From assembly GCF_041080865.1 (NCBI RefSeq), contig NZ_CP160906.1, positions 2,973,629 through 3,037,628 on the forward strand: a DNA stretch of 64,000 nt, given 5' to 3'. Shown here one piece after another: positions 45,057 to 55,635 of this stretch (the stretch's first letter is position 1; each line of letters starts with the position of its first letter). Made by a program: the position numbers and the translations under genes. The notes beneath the pieces were generated by a model that was not told the DNA's origin, did no database searches, and was given only the letters and a program-made list of their open reading frames with translations. Source of the stretch: Psychromonas sp. MME1. GTDB taxonomy: Bacteria; Pseudomonadota; Gammaproteobacteria; Enterobacterales; Psychromonadaceae.

Positions 45057-47180
45057 ATGAAAATTATAAAGCTAAAGCAACTGGTAAGTTATTTGTACGT
45101 ACTGGGGGTAATGTTTTCATCAGCGGTGTTAGCCGAATCACAGCTTCTCAAATTAAATGTTAATCCACTCGTGGATAGTAAGTCTGAATTAACATTTGAA
45201 TTTAGTGAAGCGGTCGGCGAATACAGTGATAAGCTTCATTATCGCCCCAATAAACTGGTTATAGACCTTGATAATGCTAGTTCAGTATTAGAACTCAACC
45301 CGATGACTATTAATGCAAATGGTGTAGAGACTGTAGAAACTGAGCGTACTTCGGATGGTTTGCGTATAACCCTTGCTTTGAAAACATTGATGCCATATCG
45401 AATTGTGCGTGAAGATAAACTACTTTTTGTACGTTTCGGTGAAATTACCCCGGAAGCGGCGGAGGTCGATCCAACGGAAGTTGCATTGGCAGCTGCGTTA
45501 AAGCAGGATGGTAACGAAACAATGTCTGTCGCTGCTGCGTTAAACAATGATAAGGCACCTAGCACACAAACTCCGCCACCTAAAGGCTATGTTAATAGTG
45601 TCAAATCGATTGACTTTAAACGTGGCTCAGAAGGTCAGGGAAAACTGCTTGTTTACTTAGATAACTCAAGTGTTGCTGTTGATATTCGCCGTCGTGATCA
45701 ACAGTTAATTGCAGAGTTTCAAAGTACATTTATCCCCGATGACTTTTTATACATCATGGATGTTTTTGACTTTGCAACGGTTGTTGAAAAAGTTGAAACC
45801 TTTAAAGAAGATGGTAAAGCTCGTTTTGTCTTCAATATAAGCGATGAATATAACTACCGTTATGATCAACTTGATACCTTGTTTATGATTGAAGTATCAG
45901 AAAAACCGAAGGATCAAAAAACCAGTGTTTATCAAGGGAAAGCTATTTCGTTAAATTTCCAAGATATTCCTGTCCGTACTGTATTGCAATTAATCGCTGA
46001 TTTTAATGCTTTCAATTTGGTTATTACCGACTCTGTGAGTGGCAATATTACCTTGCGTTTAGATGATGTGCCATGGGAGCAAGCTCTGGATATTATCCTT
46101 AAAGTAAAAGGGCTTGGTAAACGCATGGATGGCAATGTATTAATGATTGCACCTGCGGCAGAATTGGCAGCAAAAGAGCGTGAACAATTACAAACTGAAA
46201 AAGAGGTTGCAGAGTTGGCACCACTTTACAGTGAGTTCATTCAAATTAATTATGCTAAAGCATCAGATATTGCGACTTTGTTATCAACGGGTACTACGAG
46301 CTTATTATCTGAACGCGGTTCAGTTAGTACCGATGTTAGAACGAATACCTTGTTATTAAAAGATACTGCTGCTGTTATTGATGCCGTTAAAGAGATGGTT
46401 GAAATTCTCGATATCCCTGTGCGTCAAGTTGTGATTGAAGCACGTATGGTTACCGTAAATGAAAGTGTTGGTGAAGAGCTGGGTATTCGCTGGGGTGTTA
46501 CAGGTGTAGGTGGTGATACTGGAACATCGGGTACCATCGAGGGTGTAACAGATGCCAATAATGGTACGGTGCCAAGCATTGAAGATCGACTAAATGTTAA
46601 TTTACCCGTCGCTGGTGCTGCAGGTACAATTGCTTTCCAAGTTGCTAAATTGGCAAATGGTGAGATATTGGATTTAGAATTATCAGCATTGGAGAAAGAG
46701 AACAAGGCTGAAATCATAGCTAGCCCGCGTATTACAACGGCAAATCAACAAACAGCTTATATCGAACAGGGTACGGAGATCCCCTATACTGAATCGGCTT
46801 CTTCAGGTGCAACTTCGGTCAGCTTTAAAAAAGCGGTATTGAGCTTGCAGGTAACGCCGCAAATTACACCCGATGATAAAGTTATTTTAGACTTGGTTAT
46901 TACGCAAGACTCGAAGGGTGAAGTTATTCCAACAGGGTTAGGTCAAGCTGTTTCGATTAATACGCAAGAAATTGGTACGCAGGTACTCGTTGAAAATGGT
47001 GAAACACTGGTTCTGGGTGGTATTTATCAACAACGTATAACTAATTCTGTATCTAAAGTACCGGTATTAGGGGATATTCCTTACTTAGGTTATTTATTTA
47101 GAACAACCGTTGAAGAGAATGCCAAATCAGAGTTATTAATCTTTGTAACCCCGCGCATTGTGATGCAAACGAAGTACTAG
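45057..47180 (+). CDS. pilQ: Type IV pilus secretin PilQ
   Basis: A 707-residue outer-membrane secretin with a signal peptide (ending near SSAVLA). The N-terminal half has two AMIN domains that bind peptidoglycan (about 30-130 and 190-280). A secretin N0 (STN) domain follows (ISLNFQDIPVRTVLQLIADF), then an N1 domain. The secretin core has VVIEARMVTVNESVGEELGIRWG and ENGETLVLGGIYQQ, ending VPVLGDIPYLGYLFR and FVTPRIV. It forms the pore through which the pilus leaves the cell. A terminator follows. Confidence 0.97.
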   Translation: MKIIKLKQLVSYLYVLGVMFSSAVLAESQLLKLNVNPLVDSKSELTFEFSEAVGEYSDKLHYRPNKLVIDLDNASSVLELNPMTINANGVETVETERTSDGLRITLALKTLMPYRIVREDKLLFVRFGEITPEAAEVDPTEVALAAALKQDGNETMSVAAALNNDKAPSTQTPPPKGYVNSVKSIDFKRGSEGQGKLLVYLDNSSVAVDIRRRDQQLIAEFQSTFIPDDFLYIMDVFDFATVVEKVETFKEDGKARFVFNISDEYNYRYDQLDTLFMIEVSEKPKDQKTSVYQGKAISLNFQDIPVRTVLQLIADFNAFNLVITDSVSGNITLRLDDVPWEQALDIILKVKGLGKRMDGNVLMIAPAAELAAKEREQLQTEKEVAELAPLYSEFIQINYAKASDIATLLSTGTTSLLSERGSVSTDVRTNTLLLKDTAAVIDAVKEMVEILDIPVRQVVIEARMVTVNESVGEELGIRWGVTGVGGDTGTSGTIEGVTDANNGTVPSIEDRLNVNLPVAGAAGTIAFQVAKLANGEILDLELSALEKENKAEIIASPRITTANQQTAYIEQGTEIPYTESASSGATSVSFKKAVLSLQVTPQITPDDKVILDLVITQDSKGEVIPTGLGQAVSINTQEIGTQVLVENGETLVLGGIYQQRITNSVSKVPVLGDIPYLGYLFRTTVEENAKSELLIFVTPRIVMQTKY

Positions 47181-47207
47181 TTTGCACAATTCAATAGCGT
47201 AATAGCG

Positions 47208-47240
47208 ATAAGCCTGAATAATATTCAGGCTTATTTGTTT
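47208..47240 (+). terminator. Terminator after pilQ
   Basis: ATAAGCCTGAAT pairs with ATTCAGGCTTAT across a 3-base loop, followed by TTGTTT. It separates the pil operon from aroK. Confidence 0.8.
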
Positions 47241-47336
47241 CTGGGCTTGCAATAAGTTATTAACAATTGCGATAATGTAGCGCACATTTATTTATAAAGG
47301 TTTTCCTGTAATTAATCACTTGAGTAATAATTTAAC

Positions 47337-47852
47337 ATGGCTGAACAACGTAATATTTTCTTAATCGGTCCAATGGGTGCAGGTAAAAGCACGATTGGTC
47401 GCCATTTAGCACAAATGCTCCACCTTAATTTTCATGACTCAGATGCTGAGATAGAGAAAAAGACTGGTGCGGATATCGCATGGGTTTTTGATGTTGAAGG
47501 CGAACAAGGTTTCCGTACTCGTGAGCACGACATGATTGACCAATTAACACAAAAACATGGCATTGTTTTAGCGACGGGAGGGGGGGCTGTTATTGACCCT
47601 GAGAACCGAACTCATTTATCTGCTCGAGGTATCGTTGTCTATTTAAAGACCAGCGTTAATAAACAACTGGCTCGAACCCTAAAAGATAAACGTCGTCCAC
47701 TATTGCAGTCTGGCGACCCTCGTGCAGTACTTGAGGAGTTAGCGGAAAAGCGTAACGCTTTATACGATGAAATTGCTGATTACACTATTGAGACGGATGA
47801 TCAAAGTGCTAAAGTTGTGGCAAGTCAAATTGCGGTATTATTGGATTTTTAA
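47337..47852 (+). CDS. aroK: Shikimate kinase I
   Basis: A 171-residue kinase that phosphorylates shikimate. The P-loop is [16 protein letters not shown], followed by the substrate-binding [21 protein letters not shown] and GGGAV motifs and the RRPLLQ lid. It is followed directly by aroB (ATG at 47852, overlapping the stop). aroK-aroB-damX-dam after pilQ is the classical gammaproteobacterial order. Confidence 0.97.
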   Translation: MAEQRNIFLIGPMGAGKSTIGRHLAQMLHLNFHDSDAEIEKKTGADIAWVFDVEGEQGFRTREHDMIDQLTQKHGIVLATGGGAVIDPENRTHLSARGIVVYLKTSVNKQLARTLKDKRRPLLQSGDPRAVLEELAEKRNALYDEIADYTIETDDQSAKVVASQIAVLLDF

Positions 47853-48922
47853 TGGATAAATTAATCGTTGAGTTAGGTGACCGTAGCTATCCCATTTCAA
47901 TTGGTGAAGAGTTACTTAGTCAAGCTGCGCTTTTTAGCGGTGCGATCGCCGGTAAAAATGTCATGATTGTTACTAATGATGTTGTTGCCCCCCTCTATTT
48001 GCAAGCATGTAAAGAGACCTTATGTGAATATAAAGTTGATGAGGTTATTTTACCGGATGGTGAAAAATATAAAACGCTAGCGACATTTGAGACTATTTTA
48101 GCGGCATTGCTAGCAAAAAAACATGCACGAGATACGACCATCGTAGCGTTAGGTGGCGGTGTTATTGGCGATATGGCAGGCTTTGCTGCGGCCTGTTATC
48201 AACGAGGAATTGCGTTTATACAGGTGCCGACGACATTACTTTCTCAAGTAGACTCTTCAGTCGGTGGGAAAACGGCGGTTAATCATGCACTCGGTAAGAA
48301 TATGATTGGTGCTTTTTACCAGCCTCAGGCCGTTATAATTGATATTAATTGTCTTAAAACATTACCAGCCCGCGAATTTGCCGCTGGAATGGCTGAAGTG
48401 ATTAAATACGGTATTATTTATGATAATGGCTTTTTTACTTGGTTAGAGAATAACGTTGATAAGATAAAGTCTCTACAAGCATCGGCAATAACTTACATGA
48501 TAAAACGTTGTTGCGAGATTAAAGCTGAAGTTGTTTCATTAGATGAAAAAGAGAGTGGTATTCGTGCGTTGCTGAATTTGGGGCACACCTTTGGGCATGC
48601 GATTGAAGCTGAACAGGGTTATGGTAATTGGCTACACGGTGAAGCTGTCGCTGTCGGTATGGTGTTAGCAGCGCAAACGTCGTTACATTTATCGCTTCTT
48701 AAGCAACCACAAGTAGAAAAAATAATGGCTTTAATTGAACGCTTCGATTTGCCCGTTGTATCACCTCAGGATATGGGCTACGACCAATATGCGGAGCATA
48801 TGCAATTAGATAAGAAAGTATTAAATGGCAAGTTACGTTTAGTTTTGCCGACCGCAATTGGTCATTGTGAATTATTTGATAATGTTAGCGAAGCAACATT
48901 GCGTCGCGTTATTGAACAGTAA
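47852..48922 (+). CDS. aroB: 3-dehydroquinate synthase
   Basis: A 356-residue NAD-dependent enzyme that converts DAHP to 3-dehydroquinate. Signatures are [57 protein letters not shown] and the zinc-binding [13 protein letters not shown]. Its start overlaps the aroK stop, so the two are coupled. With AroK and the AroE at 2.9 kb, three shikimate-pathway enzymes are in this window. Confidence 0.97.
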   Translation: MDKLIVELGDRSYPISIGEELLSQAALFSGAIAGKNVMIVTNDVVAPLYLQACKETLCEYKVDEVILPDGEKYKTLATFETILAALLAKKHARDTTIVALGGGVIGDMAGFAAACYQRGIAFIQVPTTLLSQVDSSVGGKTAVNHALGKNMIGAFYQPQAVIIDINCLKTLPAREFAAGMAEVIKYGIIYDNGFFTWLENNVDKIKSLQASAITYMIKRCCEIKAEVVSLDEKESGIRALLNLGHTFGHAIEAEQGYGNWLHGEAVAVGMVLAAQTSLHLSLLKQPQVEKIMALIERFDLPVVSPQDMGYDQYAEHMQLDKKVLNGKLRLVLPTAIGHCELFDNVSEATLRRVIEQ

Positions 48923-48927
48923 TTCAT

Positions 48928-50565
48928 ATGGTTGAAAGAGTGTTAATAGCGCTTCCATCCCAGTTGCAGTTGATCGATCGGCTGCAGCATCTCATTTATC
49001 TCTCCTCTTCACTTATTTTTATTGCAGGAAGAAATGGCTCGGGTAAAACGGCATTGATGGAGCAACTTTCCAATCAATTGCCTTCTAATGTTCAAGAAGC
49101 GTTTATTAACCTTAATGAGACAGTGCCAGATGAGCAGATTCGTCAACAAATTATAACCCAGTTATTCGAACATCCCTTATTTGATGCAAATGACACTTTA
49201 TTCACCACTTTTGTGCAGTTGCAAGAAAAATTTAATGTCGATATTCCTCAGGTTATTATCATCGACAACAGCGACTATTTATCCAATCAGTTACTCTCAG
49301 AATTAGCCCAGTTAATGACCTTAAAAACGCAGGTGAGTGAGAGTGAAATTAACGTTTTGTTGCTAGGTAATGATGAAATTATCAACAAGCAACTTGCATA
49401 TATTAGCGACTCAATGCCGAAGCACGATCCTAATTGCACTTGCTTGGAATTTAAAATTGAGCCGTTAAATGGTGAAGAAACAAGCGCACTTTTAGACCAT
49501 ATGTTTAGTCAAAATGGCTATCAATCAGAGGTTCAGCATCAAGATGCGCTTAGTCAAAAATTGAATGGTTGTGCGGGTAACCCTAAAAAAATAATCGTAT
49601 TAGCAGAAGAAATTATTGCAGGTAAATTAGAAAATACCGAAGTCTCTAAATTTCGAGCCCGTCTACCGGCATTTTTATTTATGTGTTTGCTATTATTGAT
49701 TGTGATTGTCATTGCAATTCAGCTTAAGGATAAGTTTTTTGAGGAACCACAAAGCGAACAAGTAACTGAGACGCTTTTAGTGCCACAACCATTTGCTATA
49801 GAAGAGATTGCAGCGACTAATTTAGTGGCGGATAGTCAAATTTCTCAGGGTGAGCCTACATTTGCAGGTGAAGCATTGGCAGGAAACTGGAAAGATCAAC
49901 ACCATGATCAGATTGCTGAGAATAAATTAATGGTTGGTATCAGTGATGATAGTGTTACGCGTGTTGTTATTTCTGAACAGGAAATCGCTAATAGCATAGG
50001 CGGTAGTGAGCTCGCTATTGTTGAGCTTGAAATGCAAGTTTCTCCTTCTGAAACTGAGTTAAAAGAGCAATTTGAATCACCTAGTGGTGCTCTGCAAACA
50101 ACGCCTTTAGCGGTGCTAATAGAAGATGAGAAAATAGAGGTGATAGAAGAGCCTGACGCTAGCTTTGATAAAGTCTCCGATGCAGAGGGGCTAACTCAGG
50201 TTGAAGTGCTGGTCAAGGAAGTCCAAGAAAGTGTACGTAAGAACAGTGCCGATCCTATTTTTACAGCAAGGGAAAAGTTATTAGCAATCAATCCTGACCA
50301 CTATACCCTACAACTATTGGCGATGGACTCTAAGGATTCATTGCAACGATTTATTCGTGTGCATAATTTACCGCAAAAGAATGTTTTTGTATATCAAACC
50401 AAACATAATAATAAACCCCGTTATATGGTAATTTTTGGCGATTATGCGACGCGCAAATTAGCCCAGCAAGGCGCTAAAAAGTTGCCGGGTTCACTAGCTA
50501 AAATGGATGGATGGATCAAAAAATACAGGTTAGTTCATCAGGATTTACAACAAAATAATGATTAA
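48928..50565 (+). CDS. damX: DamX-like cell division protein (AAA ATPase plus SPOR domain)
   Basis: A 545-residue membrane protein. The N-terminal half is an AAA-like domain with Walker A AGRNGSGKT (about 33-41). A single membrane helix lies at about 249-266 (FLFMCLLLLIVIVIAIQL). An acidic, disordered periplasmic linker is followed by a SPOR domain at about 455-535 (YTLQLLAMDSKDSLQRFI ... PRYMVIFGDY) that binds septal peptidoglycan. Its position between aroB and dam is typical. Its end overlaps dam by 8 bp. Confidence 0.93.
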   Translation: MVERVLIALPSQLQLIDRLQHLIYLSSSLIFIAGRNGSGKTALMEQLSNQLPSNVQEAFINLNETVPDEQIRQQIITQLFEHPLFDANDTLFTTFVQLQEKFNVDIPQVIIIDNSDYLSNQLLSELAQLMTLKTQVSESEINVLLLGNDEIINKQLAYISDSMPKHDPNCTCLEFKIEPLNGEETSALLDHMFSQNGYQSEVQHQDALSQKLNGCAGNPKKIIVLAEEIIAGKLENTEVSKFRARLPAFLFMCLLLLIVIVIAIQLKDKFFEEPQSEQVTETLLVPQPFAIEEIAATNLVADSQISQGEPTFAGEALAGNWKDQHHDQIAENKLMVGISDDSVTRVVISEQEIANSIGGSELAIVELEMQVSPSETELKEQFESPSGALQTTPLAVLIEDEKIEVIEEPDASFDKVSDAEGLTQVEVLVKEVQESVRKNSADPIFTAREKLLAINPDHYTLQLLAMDSKDSLQRFIRVHNLPQKNVFVYQTKHNNKPRYMVIFGDYATRKLAQQGAKKLPGSLAKMDGWIKKYRLVHQDLQQNND

Positions 50566-51379
50566 AAAAAATAGAGCATTCCTGAAATGGGCAGGTGGTA
50601 AATACACTCTTACTGAACAAATTAATCAACGTTTACCGAAGGGGCGGAGATTAATTGAGCCCTTTGTTGGTGCTGGTTCAGTGTTTTTAAATAGTGACTT
50701 TGATGAATACCTACTCAATGATATTAACCCTGATTTAATTGAGATGTATAAAATTATTAAGCGCAAACCGAAGCAGTTTGTGATTGATGCGAAACATTAT
50801 TTTCAAGATAAATTTAATAATGAAACTGTTTATTATCAACTGCGCAATGAGTTCAATTGTAGTAGTGATAGTTATCAGCGTTCATTACTTTTTCTTTATA
50901 TGAATCGCCATGGTTATAATGGGCTTTGTCGTTATAATCAAAGTGGTGGTTTTAATGTCCCCTTTGGGCGTTATAAAAAGCCCTATTTCCCTGAAAAAGA
51001 GATCCTTTTTTTTGCTAAAAAAGCAAAAAAAGCGACCTTTACCTGTAAGCCATATCACAAGCTATTCCAGTATTTACGCGATGATGATGTGCTCTACTGC
51101 GATCCACCCTATGTGCCATTGAGTAAAAGTGCATCATTTACCTGTTATGCAAGTGATGGCTTTAATTTAGATGATCAAGCAAATTTAGCTAAGTTAGCCA
51201 GAGAATCGAAGTGCAGCGTCTTGCTGAGTAACCACGATACAACGTTAACACAAGAGCTTTATCGTGATGCGATATGCGATAAGGTGCAAGTGGCGCGAAC
51301 CATCAGCAGTAAGTCATCAACACGTCTGCCTGTTGGTGAGCTTTTTGCTCTGTTTGCAGGTTGTAAAACCTCACAATAG
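50558..51379 (+). CDS. dam: DNA adenine methylase (GATC)
   Basis: A 273-residue Dam methyltransferase. The SAM-binding motif FLKWAGGKYTL opens it, RLIEPFVGAGSVFLNSDF follows, and the catalytic DPPY is in VLYCDPPYVPLS. NMNRHGYNGLCRYN-type sequence (YMNRHGYNGLCRYNQSGGFNVPFG) is diagnostic of Dam. It methylates adenine in GATC for mismatch repair and replication control. The start overlaps damX by 8 bp. Confidence 0.97.
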   Translation: MIKKNRAFLKWAGGKYTLTEQINQRLPKGRRLIEPFVGAGSVFLNSDFDEYLLNDINPDLIEMYKIIKRKPKQFVIDAKHYFQDKFNNETVYYQLRNEFNCSSDSYQRSLLFLYMNRHGYNGLCRYNQSGGFNVPFGRYKKPYFPEKEILFFAKKAKKATFTCKPYHKLFQYLRDDDVLYCDPPYVPLSKSASFTCYASDGFNLDDQANLAKLARESKCSVLLSNHDTTLTQELYRDAICDKVQVARTISSKSSTRLPVGELFALFAGCKTSQ

Positions 51380-51451
51380 ATGCAATAAAAAATGGTCTGT
51401 TGCGCTTTGCTTCGGTAGAATAAGCGCTCAATTTAACACTGGAAGCTGACC

Positions 51452-52126
51452 ATGACCGACTATTTAATTGCCCCTTCAATCCTTTCTGCTGATTTTGCCC
51501 GTTTAGGTGAAGACGTTGAAAAAGTGCTTAACGATGGTGCCGATGTAGTACATTTTGATGTAATGGATAACCATTATGTACCCAACCTAACGATTGGGCC
51601 GATGGTCTGTAAAGCACTGCGTGACTATGGCATCACTGCGCCGATTGATGTCCATTTAATGGTCAAACCTGTCGATACGATGATTGTTGAGTTTGCTAAA
51701 GCGGGGGCATCCATTATTACTTTTCATCCAGAAGCCTCCGACCATGTGGATCGCTCTCTACAATTAATTAAAGATCATGGTTGTAAAGCGGGATTAGTTT
51801 TAAATCCGGCAACCTCTTTAGAGGTGTTAACCCATGTCATGGATAAGTTAGATGTTATTTTATTAATGTCTGTTAATCCCGGATTTGGTGGGCAATCCTT
51901 TATTCCTCATACCTTAGAAAAGTTACGTCAAGTGCGTGCGTTAATTACAGCCAGTGGTCGAGATATTCGCTTACAGGTTGATGGGGGAGTGAAAGTTGAT
52001 AACATCAAAGAGATTGCTGAAGCGGGGGCAGATATGTTTGTTGCAGGCTCGGCCATTTTTAATGAACCTGATTATAAAGCTGTGATTGATCAGATGCGTG
52101 CAGAATTAGCAGCTGTTCAAGGGTAG
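51452..52126 (+). CDS. rpe: Ribulose-phosphate 3-epimerase
   Basis: A 224-residue TIM-barrel epimerase of the pentose phosphate pathway. Motifs are [59 protein letters not shown] and [17 protein letters not shown] lies upstream of the ATG. gph follows after 5 bp, the dam-rpe-gph-trpS order seen in E. coli. Confidence 0.98.
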   Translation: MTDYLIAPSILSADFARLGEDVEKVLNDGADVVHFDVMDNHYVPNLTIGPMVCKALRDYGITAPIDVHLMVKPVDTMIVEFAKAGASIITFHPEASDHVDRSLQLIKDHGCKAGLVLNPATSLEVLTHVMDKLDVILLMSVNPGFGGQSFIPHTLEKLRQVRALITASGRDIRLQVDGGVKVDNIKEIAEAGADMFVAGSAIFNEPDYKAVIDQMRAELAAVQG

Positions 52127-52131
52127 ACGCC

Positions 52132-52803
52132 ATGGCAAAAATAGCGAATATTAAACTCATCTGTTTTGATTTAGATGGCACGCTGGTCAATAGCGTGCCT
52201 GATTTGCGTTTAGCACTTAATGCAATGATGGATGATTTACAGCTTCCCCATTGCCATGATCAAGATATTAGAAACTGGGTGGGCAATGGTATTCCTAAAA
52301 TGGTTGAACGCGCATTAATTCATGTCGGTAAAAATGATATTGATAGCGCTTTTTTTGACCATGCAGTCAGTTTATTTGAAAAGTATTATGCGCAGTTTAT
52401 AAATAGCGCTTCTGGATTATACGATGGGGTTGCGCAAACCTTATGCGACTTAAAAAGTCGTGGCTATCAAATCGCTTTGATCACCAATAAAGGAGAAAAA
52501 TTTTTACCACCTTTACTGAGTCACTTTGCGATATTGGATTACTTTGATTTGCTATTGGGGGGCGATAGCCTTAGTAAAAATAAACCTGATCCAATGCAAG
52601 TTGATTTTGCCCGTGAGAAATTACAAGCTACAAAACAACAAACCGTGATGGTCGGTGACTCGCGTAACGATATTCTGGCGGGACAAAATGCAGATGTGCA
52701 GACAATCGCATTAACATATGGGTATAACTATGGTGAACCCGTTGACCGATTGAATCCCGATTATATTATTGATCAATTTAATGAATTATTAGATCTGCTC
52801 TAA
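52132..52803 (+). CDS. gph: Phosphoglycolate phosphatase
   Basis: A 223-residue HAD-family phosphatase. The nucleophile motif is CFDLDGTLVNSVPDL, motif II is in IALITNKG, and motif III/IV in KNKPDPMQVDF and MVGDSRNDILAGQNA. It removes phosphate from 2-phosphoglycolate formed during DNA repair. It lies between rpe and trpS in the usual operon. Confidence 0.95.
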   Translation: MAKIANIKLICFDLDGTLVNSVPDLRLALNAMMDDLQLPHCHDQDIRNWVGNGIPKMVERALIHVGKNDIDSAFFDHAVSLFEKYYAQFINSASGLYDGVAQTLCDLKSRGYQIALITNKGEKFLPPLLSHFAILDYFDLLLGGDSLSKNKPDPMQVDFAREKLQATKQQTVMVGDSRNDILAGQNADVQTIALTYGYNYGEPVDRLNPDYIIDQFNELLDLL

Positions 52804-52821
52804 GCAGTGCAAGGAAAGAAG

Positions 52822-53823
52822 ATGACTAAACCAATTGTACTAAGTGGCTGCCAACCCTCTGGCGCATTAACTATAGGTAATTACATGGGGGCGCTGCGTC
52901 AATGGGTAGCGATGCAAGAGAGCCATGATTGCCTTTTCTGTTTGGTTGATCTTCATGCGATTACAGTACGTCAAGATCCCTCTGCTCTGCGCCGTGCAAT
53001 TTATGATGGTTTAGCGATGTATCAAGCGGTTGGTATTGATGCCAATAAAAGCACCATGTTCATTCAATCACAAGTGCCTGAGCATGCCGAGCTAGCATGG
53101 ATTTTAAATTGTCATACACAAATGGGTGAATTAAATCGTATGACTCAATTTAAAGATAAATCGCAAAAAAACGTGACTAATATTAATGCCGGGTTATTTA
53201 GCTATCCCGTATTGATGGCAGCAGATATTTTGCTTTATAACCCGATTAGTATTCCCGTTGGTAGCGATCAAAAACAGCATTTAGAATTAGCCCGCGATAT
53301 CGCGATCCGTTTTAATAACGCCTATGGTGATACCTTTGTGGTGCCAGAGCCAGCGATTCCAAAGTTTGGTGCGCGCATTATGAGTTTGCAAGAACCGACC
53401 AAGAAAATGTCTAAATCCGATGATAATGTGAAAAACATTATCCAATTATTAGAAGATCCAAAGCAGATAGCGAAAAAAATAAAAAGTGCGGCAACCGATT
53501 CTGATGAACAAGCACGCATCTACTTTGACACAGAAGAAAAAGCTGGTGTATCGAATTTATTAACCCTATTGTCATGCTCTACGGGTAAATCGATTGAACA
53601 GCTTGTTCCTGAATATGAAGATAAAATGTATGGTCACCTTAAAAAGGATACCGCAGAGGCGGTTGTTGAGTTATTAACTCCGATACAAGCGCGTTTTAAA
53701 GAGTTAAGAGCCGATGAACAAGCGCTACAGTCAATTGCTCGGATTGGGGCTGAAAAAGCACGTGAGCGTGCCGCAGAGACGTTAGCTAAGGTATATGACC
53801 GGGTTGGTTTCTTACCAAAATAA
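52822..53823 (+). CDS. trpS: Tryptophanyl-tRNA synthetase
   Basis: A 333-residue class I synthetase. The HIGH-like motif is in [17 protein letters not shown] and the KMSKS motif in [11 protein letters not shown] chose the ATG at 52822 (MTKPIVLSG) because AAGGAAAG lies just upstream; the open frame extends five codons further to a GTG at 52807. It is the last gene of the run starting at aroK, followed by a strong terminator. Confidence 0.97.
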   Translation: MTKPIVLSGCQPSGALTIGNYMGALRQWVAMQESHDCLFCLVDLHAITVRQDPSALRRAIYDGLAMYQAVGIDANKSTMFIQSQVPEHAELAWILNCHTQMGELNRMTQFKDKSQKNVTNINAGLFSYPVLMAADILLYNPISIPVGSDQKQHLELARDIAIRFNNAYGDTFVVPEPAIPKFGARIMSLQEPTKKMSKSDDNVKNIIQLLEDPKQIAKKIKSAATDSDEQARIYFDTEEKAGVSNLLTLLSCSTGKSIEQLVPEYEDKMYGHLKKDTAEAVVELLTPIQARFKELRADEQALQSIARIGAEKARERAAETLAKVYDRVGFLPK

Positions 53824-53845
53824 AATAGAAAATCTTTATCTGAAA

Positions 53846-53886
53846 AAGCAAAAAGCCTAACATTGAACTCGTTAGGCTTTTTGCTT
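53846..53886. terminator. Bidirectional terminator between trpS and gloA
   Basis: A long stem, AAGCAAAAAGCCTAAC with GTTAGGCTTTTTGCTT, around a 9-base loop. It sits between convergent genes and carries A-runs and T-runs on both sides. Confidence 0.9.
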
Positions 53887-53930
53887 TGTGGGCTAGGCTT
53901 CTTTACTTATAGCCATTGTTAAAGAAATTG

Positions 53931-54338
53931 CTATAAACCTAGCCCCTTACCCGCATCTTTTTTATTAATTAGTTCGATCATATAGCCATCGGGATCTTTG
54001 ACAAAGGCAATGACGGTTGTGCCGCCTTTAACCGGGCCCGGTTCGCGGGTAACTTGCCCGCCCATTGCTTTGATTTTTTCGCAGGTTGCATAGATATCAT
54101 CGCTTTCTATGGCAATGTGTCCATAGGCATTGCCCAGGTCATACTCTGTTGTGCCCCAGTTATAGGTTAACTCAAGTACCGTGTTATCAGTTTCATCGCC
54201 ATAACCTAAAAAGGCGAGGGTGTATTTGTATTCATTGTTTTCAGATTGACGTAGTAATTTCATTTCTAAAATAGTGGTATAAAAGTCGATCGACTTTTGT
54301 AAATCACCGACACGTAACATGGTGTGTAATAAACGCAT
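53931..54338 (-). CDS. gloA: Lactoylglutathione lyase (glyoxalase I)
   Basis: A 135-residue glyoxalase I that converts the methylglyoxal-glutathione adduct to S-lactoylglutathione. It has the two-fold repeat with metal ligands in [12 protein letters not shown] (His5), NTVLELTYN (Glu), GHIAIESDD (His) and GYMIELINK (Glu), typical of nickel-type bacterial enzymes. It is a single-gene unit after a terminator. Confidence 0.95.
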   Translation of the reverse strand: MRLLHTMLRVGDLQKSIDFYTTILEMKLLRQSENNEYKYTLAFLGYGDETDNTVLELTYNWGTTEYDLGNAYGHIAIESDDIYATCEKIKAMGGQVTREPGPVKGGTTVIAFVKDPDGYMIELINKKDAGKGLGL

Positions 54339-54374
54339 AATGACCTCATAGATTGTTGAAAAAAAGGATATAAA

Positions 54375-54396
54375 AAAACCACCTATCGGTGGTTTT
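54375..54396 (-). terminator. Terminator after the cytochrome c5-like gene
   Basis: AAAACCACC (54375-54383) pairs with GGTGGTTTT (54388-54396), with a T-run on the minus strand. It ends the cytochrome gene before gloA. Confidence 0.8.
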
Positions 54397-54424
54397 GTAA
54401 ATCGTCACAGATATTGTTAGATCA

Positions 54425-54850
54425 TTACAGACCTTTGGTTAAGAATGCAACCGCTGAGGCCATTTCTTGATCGCTACAATTAGCACATGTGCCCCTTGGT
54501 GGCATGGCATTTAAGCCATTTATTGCATGTTTTAGTAATGTCTCTTGACCCTGTGCTATACGTGGACTCCATGCTTTTGCATCGCCTGTAATTGGGGCGC
54601 CTGCCGCTCCTGTGGCATGACAGGCGACACAATAGGTATTATAGATTTTTTCGCCGGAGCGCGGTTCTGCTGGCTCACTTGACGCTGTACTTTGTTCAGC
54701 TGTTGCTATATCACCCTGTAAATAAACATCGCCGACAGGTGCTATTCGCGCGGCTATTTCACCTTCAGATTGATTTTGTGCCAAACTTGAGAGGCTAACC
54801 AAGCTAATTGCTACAGTTAGTAGTAATGGGATGCGTCTAATTAGCTGCAC
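54425..54850 (-). CDS. Cytochrome c5-type periplasmic monohaem protein
   Basis: A 141-residue protein with a signal peptide (RIPLLLTVAISLVSLSSLAQ), one haem site CVACHATG, and near the C-terminus the axial Met in LNAMPPRGTCANCSDQEM. The extra CxxC after MPPRG is a hallmark of cytochrome c5. It should shuttle electrons in the periplasm, possibly to terminal oxidases. It stands alone. Confidence 0.9.
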   Translation of the reverse strand: MQLIRRIPLLLTVAISLVSLSSLAQNQSEGEIAARIAPVGDVYLQGDIATAEQSTASSEPAEPRSGEKIYNTYCVACHATGAAGAPITGDAKAWSPRIAQGQETLLKHAINGLNAMPPRGTCANCSDQEMASAVAFLTKGL

Positions 54851-54932
54851 AGTAAACTCCAGATTAATGTATATGTTGTAAAAATGTTAATTATAACGAG
54901 CTTACCAATAACAACCAATGTCTTTATCCACA

Positions 54933-55529
54933 TTATTGCCTCCAGTTCACTATTTTTTTCTCTTTACCCTGTAATAAGCGTTTTATATTTCCACTATGGC
55001 GCAGAATAATTAATATTGAGAGCATGATAACCGGGATGGTGTATTCTGGTTTTATTTGCGAAACGAAAATCGGTGCTGCAATGACGGTGATGATAGCAGC
55101 TAATGAAGCATATCCTGTCACGGCAACAGATAGTAACCAAGTTAATAGTACTAAACCTGTCATATCCATACCTAAAGGTAACAAAGTACCAAGGCCGGTG
55201 GCCACCGCTTTACCCCCTTTAAATTGGAAGAAAGGAGGGAAAATGTGTCCGAGGCAAGCTGCGATGCCAATAAAGCCTATTAGTACAGGGGGGTAACCTA
55301 AAAAATAAGCAAGATAAACGGGGATGCAGCCCTTTATTAGGTCGAATAACAGCACACTAATTGCAGCTTGCGGATGGTGTAGTCGCAACATGTTGGTTGC
55401 ACCTGGATTTTTTGACCCCTGTGAGCGAGGGTCGGCCCAGCCTTTAAGGCGGCAAAGTAATATTGCGCCGTTCAATCCACCTAAGAGGTAGGAGCAAAAC
55501 ATAAAAAATGCGGTTGTCAGGATAATCAT
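54933..55529 (-). CDS. plsY: Glycerol-3-phosphate acyltransferase PlsY
   Basis: A 198-residue polytopic membrane enzyme that transfers an acyl group from acyl-phosphate to glycerol-3-phosphate. Signatures are DPRSQGSKNPGATNMLRL, CLGHIFPPFFQFKGGKAVATGLG and the C-terminal ILIILRHSGNIKRLLQGKE. It is divergent from folB, as in E. coli (ygiH next to folB). Confidence 0.96.
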   Translation of the reverse strand: MIILTTAFFMFCSYLLGGLNGAILLCRLKGWADPRSQGSKNPGATNMLRLHHPQAAISVLLFDLIKGCIPVYLAYFLGYPPVLIGFIGIAACLGHIFPPFFQFKGGKAVATGLGTLLPLGMDMTGLVLLTWLLSVAVTGYASLAAIITVIAAPIFVSQIKPEYTIPVIMLSILIILRHSGNIKRLLQGKEKKIVNWRQ

Positions 55530-55635
55530 TTGTATTTATTTCTTCTTATCAGGTAAAATACTTAGTATCCAATACTAATTAGTGACTAATAGTACGTGGA
55601 TTTTTTGATTAGCGATAGCATTTTAAAGGGTGTAA